From: JBEDUK01 sp040414485 | GTDB lineage: Bacteria; Actinomycetota; UBA4738 | Direction of reading: 5' to 3' | DNA: 64,000 nucleotides | Assembly: GCA_040414485.1 (NCBI GenBank) | Contig: JBEDUK010000009.1 | Coordinates: forward strand, 1-64,000 | In this document: positions 32,465 through 40,840 of the stretch, in pieces | Layout of the letters: each line of letters starts with the position of its first letter | How positions within the stretch are numbered: the first letter of the stretch is position 1 | Notes under the pieces: generated by a model | What the model saw: the letters and a program-made list of their open reading frames with translations, nothing else | Told to the model about the DNA's origin: nothing | Databases searched by the model: none | Program-made: the position numbers and the translations under genes

Positions 32465-33814
32465 ATGGCCGGGGACCTGCATCGCATCTTCAAGGCCTAC
32501 GACATTCGGGGCGTCTACCCTTCGGAACTGGACGAAGACTCGGCCCTTCGGGTCGGTCGCGCGTTCGCCGAATGGTCCGGCGCCCCGAAGGTCCTCATCG
32601 GCCGGGACTGCCGGCTCTCCTCGCCTGCCCTGTCGGCTGCATTCGTCGATGGGCTGACCGACGCCGGGACCGACGTGGTCGACCTCGGGCTCGCCACCAC
32701 GGACATGGTGTACTTCGCCTCCGGGCGGCTCAGCCTGCCGGGCGTCATGCTCACGGCAAGCCACAATCCGCCGCAGTACAACGGGATCAAGCTCTGCCGC
32801 GCCGGAGCGGCGCCGGTGGGACAGGACACCGGGCTGCAGGAGATCCTAGGACTGGCCACGTCCGGCGCTACGGATCGCGCTCCGGCCGCCGCGCGAGGGA
32901 CCGCGAGCCCGCTCGACTTCGTCGATCCCTACATCGACCACGTCCTGTCCTTCGCCGATCTGTCGCGCTTCGCGCCGCTGGTCGTGGCCGCGGACGCTGC
33001 GAACGGCATGGCGGGCCTGGTGGTCCCGAGGCTGTTCGAACGCCTTCCCGCGAAGCTCGTGCCGCTGTACATGGACCTGGACGGGACGTTTCCGAACCAC
33101 CCGGCCGATCCGATCAAGCCGGAGAACCAGGCGGATCTCCGCCGCTCCGTCACCGAGCACGGCGCCGACCTGGGGCTCGCCTTCGACGGCGACGCCGACC
33201 GCGTCTTCCTCGTGGACGAACAGGCGGGCGAGGTCAGCGGCTCGCTGGTCACCGCGCTGGTGGCGACGTCCATGCTCGAGCGCGCGCCCGGCTCGAAGGT
33301 CGTCCACAACCTCATCTGCTCGTGGGTGGTGCCCGAGGTCATCCGCGAGCACGGCGGGATCCCCGTGCGCACCCGCGTCGGGCATTCGTTCATCAAGCAG
33401 GTCATGGCCGAGACGGGCGCCGTCTTCGGCGGCGAGCATTCGGGTCACTACTACTTCCGCGACAACTACAACGCGGACTCGGGCCTGATCGCGGCGATGG
33501 TCGTCATGGATCAGCTTTCGAAGGCGGGCGTGCCCCTGGCCGAGCTGCTCGCGCCCTTCCGCCGGTACTTCGATTCCGGTGAGATCAACAGCGAGGTGCA
33601 GGATCAGGCGGCGAAGATCGACGAGCTTGCCGCGGCGTTTGCCGACGGCCGGCAGGACCGGCTCGACGGCCTCACGGTCGAGTACGACGACTGGTGGTTC
33701 AACGTCCGCGCCTCGAACACCGAGCCCCTGCTGCGACTGAACGTCGAGGCCAGGACGAAGGAGCTGCTCGAGGAGAGGACCGCGGCGGTGCTCTCGATCA
33801 TCCGCGGCGAATGA
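32465..33814 (+). CDS. manB: Phosphomannomutase/phosphoglucomutase
   Basis: A 449-residue alpha-D-phosphohexomutase that interconverts 6- and 1-phosphates of mannose and/or glucose. The phosphoserine loop is TASHNPPQYNGIKLC, the metal-binding loop is AFDGDADRVFLVDE, the sugar-binding loop is GGEHSGHYYFRD and the phosphate-binding loop is VRASNTEPLLRLNVEA. All four active-site loops are intact. The N-terminus IFKAYDIRGVYP is typical of PMM/PGM. The start at 32465 is favoured over 32456 by the TAGGAT box. It supplies mannose-1-phosphate for GDP-mannose and heads an operon with a Trm112-like protein and an isomerase. Confidence 0.95.
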   Translation: MAGDLHRIFKAYDIRGVYPSELDEDSALRVGRAFAEWSGAPKVLIGRDCRLSSPALSAAFVDGLTDAGTDVVDLGLATTDMVYFASGRLSLPGVMLTASHNPPQYNGIKLCRAGAAPVGQDTGLQEILGLATSGATDRAPAAARGTASPLDFVDPYIDHVLSFADLSRFAPLVVAADAANGMAGLVVPRLFERLPAKLVPLYMDLDGTFPNHPADPIKPENQADLRRSVTEHGADLGLAFDGDADRVFLVDEQAGEVSGSLVTALVATSMLERAPGSKVVHNLICSWVVPEVIREHGGIPVRTRVGHSFIKQVMAETGAVFGGEHSGHYYFRDNYNADSGLIAAMVVMDQLSKAGVPLAELLAPFRRYFDSGEINSEVQDQAAKIDELAAAFADGRQDRLDGLTVEYDDWWFNVRASNTEPLLRLNVEARTKELLEERTAAVLSIIRGE

Positions 33815-33860
33815 AACGGCGGCCTGCCGCGCGAGGCGGGGGCGCCTGGAGGAGGAGAAC

Positions 33861-34037
33861 GTGCCGGTCGACAAGGAGTTCATGGAACTGCTCGTGTGCC
33901 CGAGCTGCCACGGCAAGGTTGTGCTGGAGGGCGAGGGCGAGTCTGAGCGTATCGTGTGCACGGTGTGCGGGTTGCGCTACCCCGTGCGCGACGACATCCC
34001 GGTGATGCTCATCGACGAGGCCGAACGGCCGTCGTGA
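33861..34037 (+). CDS. Trm112/UPF0434 family small zinc-binding protein
   Basis: A 58-residue protein reading MELLVCPSCHGKVVLEGEG and IVCTVCGLRYPVRDDIPVML, the standard UPF0434 pattern with two CxxC pairs. In eukaryotes and archaea Trm112 proteins activate methyltransferases; bacterial members are poorly understood. GTG at 33861 has GGAGGAGGA just upstream. Its TGA overlaps the GTG of the isomerase gene (GTGA at 34034). The same small gene is often found between manB and the SIS-domain isomerase in actinobacteria, supporting the call. Confidence 0.88.
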   Translation: MPVDKEFMELLVCPSCHGKVVLEGEGESERIVCTVCGLRYPVRDDIPVMLIDEAERPS

Positions 34038-35149
34038 CGGCCGACGGCGCCGGCGTGGGAGCCGCCGGCCCCGTGCCCAGGCTCGACGATCCCGACACGC
34101 TCTCCGCCGCGGACCCCGGGGGGATGCTCCGGGCGGTGGCGTCCCTCGGCGACCAGCTCGAGACGGGATACGCGGCCGCTCGGGAGACCGACGATCTGCC
34201 GTCCGGCGAAGGCGTTCGAAACGTCGTCGTCTGCGGGATGGGCGGCTCGGGGATCGCGGGCGACGTCCTGCGGTCGGTCTACGCCGACCGGGCGCGCGTG
34301 CCCATCGTGGTCAGCAAGGGCTTCGGGCTTCCGGAGTTCGCCGACCACAACACGCTCGTCGTGGCGCTGTCGTTCTCCGGGAACACCGAGGAGACGCTCG
34401 ACGCGTTCGGGCGCGCGGTCGACGTCGGGACCCGGATCGTCACCGTGAGCGCGGGTGGGGCGCTGGCCGCCCGCTCGGAAGATCGCGCGGTTCCGCACAT
34501 CGAGATCCCGGCCGACGCCGGACCGCCGCGGGCAGCGCTCGGGCATCTCACCGCGGCCGCGATCGCCGTCCTGGAGGCGGCGGGGCTCATCCCCGGCGCG
34601 CGGGCTTCGGTCGAGGAGGCGGCCCTCGCCCTGCGGGTTGAAACGGCCCGGCTGGGGCCGGACCGCATGACCGAGGAGAACGAGGCGAAGTCGATCGCGT
34701 GGTGGCTCGGCGGGCGTGCGTCCCGCGAGCCGCTGATCCCCGCGATCTGGGCCCCCGTCGGGATCGGCGAGGCGGCGGCCCTTCGCTGGAAGAACCAGTT
34801 CAACGAGAACGCGAAGCGCCCGGCGTTCGTGTCGGCCATGCCCGAACTGGGTCACAACGAGGTGGAGGGGTGGTCGGCCGGTGCGGGCCGCGGATTCGGC
34901 CTGATCGTGCTCCGGCCGGGGCGTGTCCAGGCGTGGGCCGACCGGCGCATCGCCGCTGCCATGGACGTCGTCAGCGGGAGCGGACTCGACCGTCGAGAGG
35001 TGCATGGCCGCGACGGATCGGCCCTCACGCGATTCTTCGCGCTGACCATGATCGGGGACTTCGCCAGCGTGTATCTCGCAATCCTGCGCGGCGTGGATCC
35101 CACGCCGGTGCCCGTCCTGACCCGGATGAAGGAGGAGGCGCGCCCGTGA
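34034..35149 (+). CDS. SIS-domain phosphoglucose/phosphomannose isomerase
   Basis: A 371-residue isomerase with an N-terminal SIS domain. The motif VVVCGMGGSGIAGDVLRSV is the sugar-phosphate binding loop; ALSFSGNTEETLDAF is the second SIS motif; KNQFNENAKRPAF and MPELGHNEVEGW carry residues of the bifunctional PGI/PMI C-terminal domain. The enzyme interconverts fructose-6-phosphate with glucose- or mannose-6-phosphate and feeds ManB. No membrane span is seen. The GTG overlaps the Trm112-like stop, and its own TGA overlaps the PNP gene start, so three genes are coupled. Confidence 0.9.
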   Translation: MTADGAGVGAAGPVPRLDDPDTLSAADPGGMLRAVASLGDQLETGYAAARETDDLPSGEGVRNVVVCGMGGSGIAGDVLRSVYADRARVPIVVSKGFGLPEFADHNTLVVALSFSGNTEETLDAFGRAVDVGTRIVTVSAGGALAARSEDRAVPHIEIPADAGPPRAALGHLTAAAIAVLEAAGLIPGARASVEEAALALRVETARLGPDRMTEENEAKSIAWWLGGRASREPLIPAIWAPVGIGEAAALRWKNQFNENAKRPAFVSAMPELGHNEVEGWSAGAGRGFGLIVLRPGRVQAWADRRIAAAMDVVSGSGLDRREVHGRDGSALTRFFALTMIGDFASVYLAILRGVDPTPVPVLTRMKEEARP

Positions 35150-36027
35150 CGGCCGCCACCGGACCCGTGGCGATGGGGCAGCGGCATCCCGTCGCGCTCC
35201 CCCCGGACGATCGTTCGGACGAAGCGGCCGCCGCGATCTCCGCCGTCACCGCCGTCCGACCGGTCGCGGCAGTGGTGCTCGGGTCGGGGCTGAGCGAGGC
35301 GTTCGCGTCCCCGGCGCTGGAGGCCGATGCCGAGTTCGCCTACGCCTCGCTGCCGGGCTTCCCGCCACCGGCCGTCCCCGGGCACGCCGGTCGTCTCTCG
35401 GTCGGGACGCTGTTCGGCGTTCCGGCCGCGGTCTTCTTCGGGCGCACGCACTTCTACGAGGGACACGGGATGGGCGGGCCCACGCTGATCCCCCGTCTGG
35501 CCGCCGCGCTGGGCGCTCGCGTGCTGATGCTGTCGAACGCGGCGGGTGGGTTGGACGCGGACATGCGGCCCGGCGACCTGATGCTCCTCACGGACCACAT
35601 CAACCTGATGGGCGCGAACCCACTGACCGGCTGGCGCTTTCCGGATGGTGCGCCCGCGTTCGTCGATCTGACCACGGTGTACGACCCCGATCTGCGGGCG
35701 CTCGCGGTCGACCGGGCGCGGCAGGCAGGAGTGCCGCTCCGCACGGGGATCTACGCCGCGTTCTCGGGGCCGACGTACGAGACTCCGGCGGAGCACGGCA
35801 TGGCACGGACCCTGGGGGCCTCGGCGGTGGGCATGTCCACGGTCCCGGAAGCCGTGGCCGCCGCGGCGGTCGGCCTCCGCACCGCGGCCGTCTCCTGCAT
35901 CACGAACGTGGCCGGCGAGCCGGCGAGCCACGAGGATGTGCTCCGGGCCGCGTCGGCCGCGTCGGTCGACCTGGCCAGGCTTTTCGCCGGTATCCTTTCG
36001 GCCCTCGTGCGACCTGGGTCCGGGTAG
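35146..36027 (+). CDS. Purine nucleoside phosphorylase
   Basis: A 293-residue trimeric-type (class II) phosphorylase. Motifs are VVLGSGLSEAF (phosphate), FGRTHFYEGHGMG, MLSNAAGGLDADM, FSGPTYETPAEHGM and GMSTVPE, with CITNVAGEP near the end. The Asn in this last motif, in place of the Asp usual in methylthioadenosine phosphorylases, favours inosine and guanosine as substrates. GTG at 35146 overlaps the upstream stop by GTGA. It lies before ahcY and mtnA, so nucleosides released by methyl-cycle recycling may be its substrates, which is inference. The first 30 residues are a variable extension. Confidence 0.92.
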   Translation: MTAATGPVAMGQRHPVALPPDDRSDEAAAAISAVTAVRPVAAVVLGSGLSEAFASPALEADAEFAYASLPGFPPPAVPGHAGRLSVGTLFGVPAAVFFGRTHFYEGHGMGGPTLIPRLAAALGARVLMLSNAAGGLDADMRPGDLMLLTDHINLMGANPLTGWRFPDGAPAFVDLTTVYDPDLRALAVDRARQAGVPLRTGIYAAFSGPTYETPAEHGMARTLGASAVGMSTVPEAVAAAAVGLRTAAVSCITNVAGEPASHEDVLRAASAASVDLARLFAGILSALVRPGSG

Positions 36028-36083
36028 CGCCGGGTGCGGCCGCGATGGTCAAGTGAGTTGACGATTAGGGAAGAGGAGCCTCG

Positions 36084-37340
36084 ATGGACTGCGATGTGAG
36101 AGACCTGGTGCTGAGCCAGCAGGGCCAGGACCGGATCGCCTGGGCGGGCCAGGAGATGAAGGTTCTGGCGCTGATCCGGGAGCGTTTCGAGAAGGAGCGG
36201 CCGCTCGAGGGCGTCCGGATCGGCGCATGCCTGCACGTGACCACCGAGACGGCGAACCTGGTTCGGACGCTGGTCGCCGGCGGCGCCGAGGTCGCCTTGT
36301 GCGCGTCGAACCCGCTGTCCACGCAGGACGACACCGCGGCGGCGCTGTGCGAGGAGGACGGCGTCAACGTCTTCGCGATCAAGGGCGTGGACACCGAGAC
36401 GTACTACCGGCACCTCAATGCCGTGCTCGACCGCCGGCCGCAGATCACCATGGACGACGGGTGCGACCTGGTGACGCTGCTGCACACCGAGCGCAAGGAC
36501 GACCTCGCGGCGGTCATCGGCGGTACCGAGGAGACCACCACCGGCGTCATCCGGCTCCGCGCCATGGCCGCGGACGGCGTGCTGGCGTACCCGATCGTCG
36601 CGGTGAACGACGCGGACACCAAGCACCTGTTCGACAACCGCTTCGGGACGGGGCAGTCCACGATCGACGGCGTCGTGCGGGCGACGAACCTGCTCATCGC
36701 CGGACGCACGGTCGTCGTGTGCGGGTACGGGATGTGCGGTCGCGGGGTCGCGTCCCGGGCCCGCGGCCTCGGCGCCCGCGTGATCGTGACGGAGGTCGCC
36801 CCGCTTCCGGCGCTCGAGGCCGTCATGGAGGGGTTCGAGGTGATGCCGCTGCGCGAGGCGGCCCGCATTGGCGACCTGTTCGTGACCGTCACCGGCGACA
36901 CGCACGTCCTGGCTTCCGACGCCTTCTCCCTCATGAAGGACGGCGCCGTGATGGCGAACTCGGGCCATTTCGACGTGGAGATCGACAAGGCCTCGCTGGC
37001 GGACTCCTCCACGGAGATACGGCGCGTTCGCGAATTCGTGGACGAGTACCACCTTCGGGACGGGCGGAAGCTCTATCTGCTGGCGGAGGGCCGGCTGGTC
37101 AACCTGGCCGCGGCCGAGGGGCACCCCGCGTCGGTGATGGACATGTCCTTCGCGAATCAGGCGCTGGCGGTCGAATGGGTCGTGAAGAACTCGGACACCC
37201 TGGAACCGCAGGTGTACGGCGTGCCTGCGGACATCGACGCCGAGGTCGCGCGCCTGAAGCTGTCGGCGATGGGCGTGCGGATCGACGAACTCACCACCGA
37301 ACAGGCCGAGTACCTGTCGTCCTGGCAGCACGGCACCTAG
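36084..37340 (+). CDS. ahcY: Adenosylhomocysteinase (S-adenosylhomocysteine hydrolase)
   Basis: A 418-residue NAD-dependent enzyme that splits S-adenosylhomocysteine into adenosine and homocysteine, relieving product inhibition of methyltransferases. It has the substrate region CLHVTTETANLVRTL and ASNPLSTQDDTAAAL, an NAD-binding loop VCGYGMCGRGVASRARGLGA and a conserved GHFDVEID motif. The length and NAD loop match the shorter archaeal and bacterial group without the 40-residue insert. ATG at 36084 has AAGAGGAG 8 nt upstream. The 56-nt leader is too short for an SAH riboswitch and shows none. It is followed by a mini-aldolase and mtnA. Confidence 0.96.
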   Translation: MDCDVRDLVLSQQGQDRIAWAGQEMKVLALIRERFEKERPLEGVRIGACLHVTTETANLVRTLVAGGAEVALCASNPLSTQDDTAAALCEEDGVNVFAIKGVDTETYYRHLNAVLDRRPQITMDDGCDLVTLLHTERKDDLAAVIGGTEETTTGVIRLRAMAADGVLAYPIVAVNDADTKHLFDNRFGTGQSTIDGVVRATNLLIAGRTVVVCGYGMCGRGVASRARGLGARVIVTEVAPLPALEAVMEGFEVMPLREAARIGDLFVTVTGDTHVLASDAFSLMKDGAVMANSGHFDVEIDKASLADSSTEIRRVREFVDEYHLRDGRKLYLLAEGRLVNLAAAEGHPASVMDMSFANQALAVEWVVKNSDTLEPQVYGVPADIDAEVARLKLSAMGVRIDELTTEQAEYLSSWQHGT

Positions 37341-37352
37341 AGCGCCGGTCGG

Positions 37353-37742
37353 ATGGGGGGCGACGAGCCGCTCGAGGCATTCCGGCGCGCGGGCCGCACG
37401 CTGTTCTCGTTCGGGCTCGTGAAGGGGTCCGAGGGAAATCTCTCGACGTTCGACGGCGAGGCCCTCGTGATCACCAGGACGGGATCGCGCCTGGACGGAC
37501 TCGCGGCGGGCGACCTGATCGGCGGGCCCCTCGACGGCGATCTGTCGGGAGCGTCGAGCGACCTCCAGGTCCATCGCCGGATGTACGCGGAACACGGCCC
37601 GGGCGCGATCGCGCACAGCCACCCGCCCGGCTCGGCGGAGGAGGGCACGGCGCCCGGAGAGCACGGCGACTACGCGTTCGCGGCAACGCTCGACGAGGCG
37701 GTCTCCGAGGCTGTCGCGCGCGAACGCCGGCGCGACCGCTGA
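37353..37742 (+). CDS. Miniature class II aldolase-like protein
   Basis: A 129-residue protein, against about 200 residues for normal class II aldolases (FucA, MtnB, Ald2). Residues 20-93 follow the family: EGNLSTFDGEALVITRTGS, then SSDLQVHRRMYAEHG and the zinc ligands HSH (His88, His90). It then passes within 13 residues to EHG (His104), which aligns with the third zinc histidine and is normally about 60 residues further on, and ends with the family C-terminal helix. The usual catalytic Glu of SSE is Asp70. All three zinc ligands therefore appear kept although the core is deleted. It may be a degenerate enzyme or a metal-binding remnant. Its stop overlaps the mtnA ATG. Confidence 0.62.
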   Translation: MGGDEPLEAFRRAGRTLFSFGLVKGSEGNLSTFDGEALVITRTGSRLDGLAAGDLIGGPLDGDLSGASSDLQVHRRMYAEHGPGAIAHSHPPGSAEEGTAPGEHGDYAFAATLDEAVSEAVARERRRDR

Positions 37743-38836
37743 TGCCGGCGCGCCGGGAGCTCAGGCCGGTCCGATGGTCGGGCGACCACATCCAGATCCT
37801 GGATCAGCGACGACTGCCGCGTGAGGAGCGATACCTGGAGTGCCGAACGCCGGCCGCCGTGGCGTCGGCGATCCGGACGCTGGCCGTGCGCGGCGCCCCG
37901 CTCATCGGCATCGCCGGCGGGTACGGGGTGGCGCTGGCGGCGGCCCGCGCCGTGAAAGGCGTCCGACGGGGCGGACGGGGTCCCTCGGCCGAGTCCATCC
38001 TCGGGCGCGTCGACCGTGCGGCCGCGAGGCTATCGGCGGCGCGGCCGACGGCCGTGAACCTGGACCGCGCCGTGCGGCGGGTGGCGTCCGCCGCCGCGGC
38101 TGGTGGCGTCCGCGACGGAGCGCTTGCGCCTTCCGCCGCGACCGCGACCGCGATCGCGGACACGGCGCTTGCCGAGGCGGAGCGCATCGACGCTGAGGAG
38201 CGCGAAGCGTGCGAGGCGATCGGCCGGTTCGGCTCCGACCTGGTTCCCGACGGTGCGCGCGTCCTGACGCATTGCAACACCGGGACCCTCGCGACGAACT
38301 GGGATGGAACCGCGCAGGCGGTGATCACGACGGCCTACGACCGCGGACGCGTCGTGGCGGTCTGGGCCGACGAGACCCGGCCGCTCCTGCAGGGCGCGCG
38401 CCTCACGGCGTGGGAGTTGCATCGTCGCGGCGTTCCGGTGACGCTACTGGTCGATGGGGCGGCGGGGTCACTGATGGCGCGCGGGCTGGTGGACATGGTG
38501 GTGGTCGGCGCGGACCGCATCGCGGCGAACGGCGACGTGGCGAACAAGGTCGGGACCTACCCGCTCGCGGTGCTCGCCCGGCGGCATCGCGTGCCGTTCG
38601 TCGTCGCGGCGCCCTGCTCGACCATCGACCTCGCGACCCCGAGCGGCGCCGCGATCCCGATCGAGGAGCGCGACCCACGGGAGGTGACCGGCGAGCTCGC
38701 GGACGCCGCCGCGGCCGCGGCGAACCCGGCTTTCGACGTGACCCCGGCCGCGCTCGTGTCCGCGATCGTCACGGACGCGGGAGTTGTTCGCGCTCCCTAC
38801 CGCAGCGGCCTGCGCTCGGCCGGAGCCAGCTCGTGA
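37742..38836 (+). CDS. mtnA: S-methyl-5-thioribose-1-phosphate isomerase MtnA
   Basis: A 364-residue isomerase of the eIF2B-alpha family in methionine salvage. Motifs are LAVRGAPLIGIAGGYGVALA, RPTAVNL, the active-site Cys178 in THCNTGTLATNWDG and Asp258 in VVVGADRIAANGDVANKVGT, followed by NPAFDVTPAALVSAIVTD. The Cys loop, GTLATNWDGTA, departs from the usual GALATAGYGTA. The protein may be divergent in substrate, and ribose-1,5-bisphosphate isomerase-like activity is an alternative. The ATG at 37742 overlaps the aldolase stop by one base (TGATG). It ends in a GTGA overlap with an unknown gene. Confidence 0.9.
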   Translation: MPARRELRPVRWSGDHIQILDQRRLPREERYLECRTPAAVASAIRTLAVRGAPLIGIAGGYGVALAAARAVKGVRRGGRGPSAESILGRVDRAAARLSAARPTAVNLDRAVRRVASAAAAGGVRDGALAPSAATATAIADTALAEAERIDAEEREACEAIGRFGSDLVPDGARVLTHCNTGTLATNWDGTAQAVITTAYDRGRVVAVWADETRPLLQGARLTAWELHRRGVPVTLLVDGAAGSLMARGLVDMVVVGADRIAANGDVANKVGTYPLAVLARRHRVPFVVAAPCSTIDLATPSGAAIPIEERDPREVTGELADAAAAAANPAFDVTPAALVSAIVTDAGVVRAPYRSGLRSAGASS

Positions 38837-39531
38837 GCCGGCGGGGAAGGCGCGGGCCGGAGCCCGTGTTCGACAGCCCGCCCGGGCCGGTGGCCATCCG
38901 CATCGTCTACGAGCGCTTCCCGGTGACCATCAAGGGCGCGTTCGTCCTTCGCGGTGGCGATCCGAACCCGCACACGGCGCGCATCGTCCGCGCCGATGTC
39001 GCGCGGACGCCGGGCGGCGGCGCCAAGCCCATCCCGGTGGAGAGCGCGCCGATGGACGTGGCGCCGCGGATCGACCTGTTCCTTCCGTTCGAAGCGGCCC
39101 TCACCGAACTCGATCCCGGCTGGTACGTGGTCCGCTGCGAACTGCAGGTGGACGGCGGCCGGCCGCTCGAGGTCGACAGCCGACCGTTCTCGATCGCGTG
39201 GCCTCGGGGCAGCACGACCACGGGCTCGGCGGCGCCGGGGGACCGCATGGCCTTTGGTTCGCGTGCCGTCGTGATCGACCGGGTGGACCTGCGCGGCGAC
39301 CGGGTCGAGGTGCTGTGGCGGCCTGAGGGGTGGACCGGCGACGAGCCCACGATCTCGCTGCTGGCCGACGGAACGAGCCTGGAGCCGGTTCCGCCCCGGG
39401 CGGTCGGCACGGAGCCGGGCGGCGGACGCCGGCGTTCGATCTGGTATCCGGCGCCGCGAGGCACGCGCTCGGTGACGGTCCAGGTCGCCGCGGCGTCGAC
39501 GTCGCGGCGGGTCGTCGTTCCCATCGCCTGA
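38833..39531 (+). CDS. Hypothetical protein, beta-rich
   Basis: A 232-residue protein not recognised. It begins VSRRGRRGPEPVFDSPPGPV and contains IRIVYERFPVTIKGAFVLRG and DPGWYVVRCELQVDG, suggesting a beta-sandwich. There is no signal peptide, membrane span or Cys-rich region. The GTG at 38833 overlaps the mtnA stop (GTGA), so it is translated with the methionine-salvage genes. It ends 58 nt before comF, which has its own -10 box. A structural or glycan-binding role is possible; nothing in the sequence decides it. Confidence 0.65.
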   Translation: MSRRGRRGPEPVFDSPPGPVAIRIVYERFPVTIKGAFVLRGGDPNPHTARIVRADVARTPGGGAKPIPVESAPMDVAPRIDLFLPFEAALTELDPGWYVVRCELQVDGGRPLEVDSRPFSIAWPRGSTTTGSAAPGDRMAFGSRAVVIDRVDLRGDRVEVLWRPEGWTGDEPTISLLADGTSLEPVPPRAVGTEPGGGRRRSIWYPAPRGTRSVTVQVAAASTSRRVVVPIA

Positions 39532-39577
39532 ACCCGCCGTATGAGCCGGTCCTGGGGGGCATGTCGGTGGCCGTCGC

Positions 39578-39583
39578 TAGCCT
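39578..39583 (+). promoter_or_regulatory. -10 box TAGCCT for comF
   Basis: TAGCCT is 6 nt before the GTG at 39590 and no Shine-Dalgarno is present, the leaderless pattern seen at other genes in this window. Confidence 0.45.
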
Positions 39584-39589
39584 CCTCGG

Positions 39590-40303
39590 GTGCGAGGCGC
39601 GATCGGTTCGATCGTCGAAGCGGTGTATCCGTCCCGGTGCGCCGGGTGCGGAACGACGGGCTCGGCCCTCTGTCCGCGCTGCATCCAGGACCTGGTCGAA
39701 TTGCGCCCTCCGGGGTGCCGGCGATGCGGCCGTCCGTTCGCCGCGCCGGTGGATCGCTGCGCGGACTGCCCGCCGCCGCCGCTCGCCTGGTCGCGCTCGG
39801 CCCTGCTCTACGCGGGTCCGGTGCGGGCCGCGATGATGCGGCTGAAGTTCTCGGGATGGCGAGGTGCGGCGCTGCCCTTCGTCCCCGCGCTCGTCGGGGC
39901 CGCCCGGGAGGCGCCGCTTCGAACCATCAGCCCGATCATGACGTGGGTGCCGCTCGGGCGGCGGCGAAAGCGCTCGCGGGGATTCGACCAGGCGCAAGCC
40001 ATCGCCCGTGTGCTGTCGCGGGAGACCGGATGGCCCGCCGAACGGCTGCTCCGCCGCGATCGCGAGACGGATCCCCAGGCTCGCCGGGGCGCGGCCGATC
40101 GGCGCACCGCCCTGGCCGGCGCGTTCTCGGCCACCGGGCCGCCGCCGCCCGTCGTTGTCATCGTCGACGACATTCTGACCACCGGCGCGACGGCCGCCGC
40201 GTGCGCCCGTGTCCTCGTCGAAGCAGGAGCGCGAACCGTCGGGCTCGTGACACTGGCGCGGGCGCTCGGCGGTCCGCTGCCGGCCGCTCCATACCGCGGG
40301 TGA
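39590..40303 (+). CDS. ComF-family phosphoribosyltransferase-like protein
   Basis: A 237-residue protein. The N-terminus carries a zinc ribbon with CAGCGTTGSALCPRC and a second pair CRRCGRPF and CADC. The C-terminal part has the phosphoribosyltransferase loop VVVIVDDILTTGATAAACAR, binding PRPP-like ligands. ComF in naturally competent bacteria helps DNA uptake by an unclear mechanism; many members exist outside competent species. GTG at 39590 has a TAGCCT box 6 nt upstream. It precedes hpf by 104 nt, matching the common order comF-hpf-secA-prfB. Confidence 0.9.
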   Translation: MRGAIGSIVEAVYPSRCAGCGTTGSALCPRCIQDLVELRPPGCRRCGRPFAAPVDRCADCPPPPLAWSRSALLYAGPVRAAMMRLKFSGWRGAALPFVPALVGAAREAPLRTISPIMTWVPLGRRRKRSRGFDQAQAIARVLSRETGWPAERLLRRDRETDPQARRGAADRRTALAGAFSATGPPPPVVVIVDDILTTGATAAACARVLVEAGARTVGLVTLARALGGPLPAAPYRG

Positions 40304-40407
40304 CCGAAGGGCGCGCGCCCCGCGTTCAGCGGGCCTTCCGGTGGGTATCCGGCATCCCGACGCGTGGTAGAACGGTGCCCGAGGGACGTCGAGGCGAGGG
40401 GAGGAGG

Positions 40408-40821
40408 ATGGGGTTGGATCTGGTCTTGAAGGGCAGGGGGGTGCAGATCAGCGACCGCGTCCGCGAGATGGTCGAACACGGCGCGGCGAAACTCGAAGGT
40501 CCCAGGAGGCCGGGCATCACCAGGCTCGAGGTGGAGATCACCGAGGAGCCCTCGCCCCGGATCGCCGGCGGGCATCACGTCGAACTGACGTGCGTCACGA
40601 CGCGCCCGACCTTCCGCGCTCAGGCTTCCGGGGCGAGCATCAAGGCTGCGCTGGAGGCCGCCATCGATCGGATCGATCGCCAGATACTCACGTACCGGGG
40701 GAAACGGGAGGCCAAGGTGACACGGGCGACGCCGCACGGGGGTCCCGCTGGCGATCCGGATGCCGGCGTCGATGTACAGGATCTGATCGTCGCCGACGCC
40801 CCCGCGGAAGCGGAGGACTGA
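40408..40821 (+). CDS. hpf: Ribosome hibernation promoting factor (short form)
   Basis: A 137-residue member of the HPF/RaiA family that binds the decoding centre of 30S subunits and idles ribosomes in stress or stationary phase. The fold is visible in LVLKGRGVQISDRVREMVEH, ITRLEVEITEEP and the region ASIKAALEAAIDRIDRQILTYRGK. The C-terminal dimerisation domain of long HPF is absent, and the tail after residue 105 is acidic and unstructured. That is unusual because most actinobacteria have the long form that forms 100S dimers alone. The ATG at 40408 has GAGGGGAGGAGG upstream, one of the strongest sites in the window. Confidence 0.9.
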   Translation: MGLDLVLKGRGVQISDRVREMVEHGAAKLEGPRRPGITRLEVEITEEPSPRIAGGHHVELTCVTTRPTFRAQASGASIKAALEAAIDRIDRQILTYRGKREAKVTRATPHGGPAGDPDAGVDVQDLIVADAPAEAED

Positions 40822-40840
40822 GCCGCGTGGTTCGGTCGAC

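Noticed and set aside
35146..36027. Methylthioadenosine phosphorylase
   Set aside because: The C-terminal motif has Asn (ITN), as in inosine/guanosine phosphorylases, where MTA phosphorylases usually carry Asp; the neighbouring mtnA alone is not enough to reassign it.
36028..36083. S-adenosylhomocysteine riboswitch before ahcY
   Set aside because: The gap is only 56 nt, holds an ordinary ribosome-binding site and shows no conserved SAH-riboswitch core.
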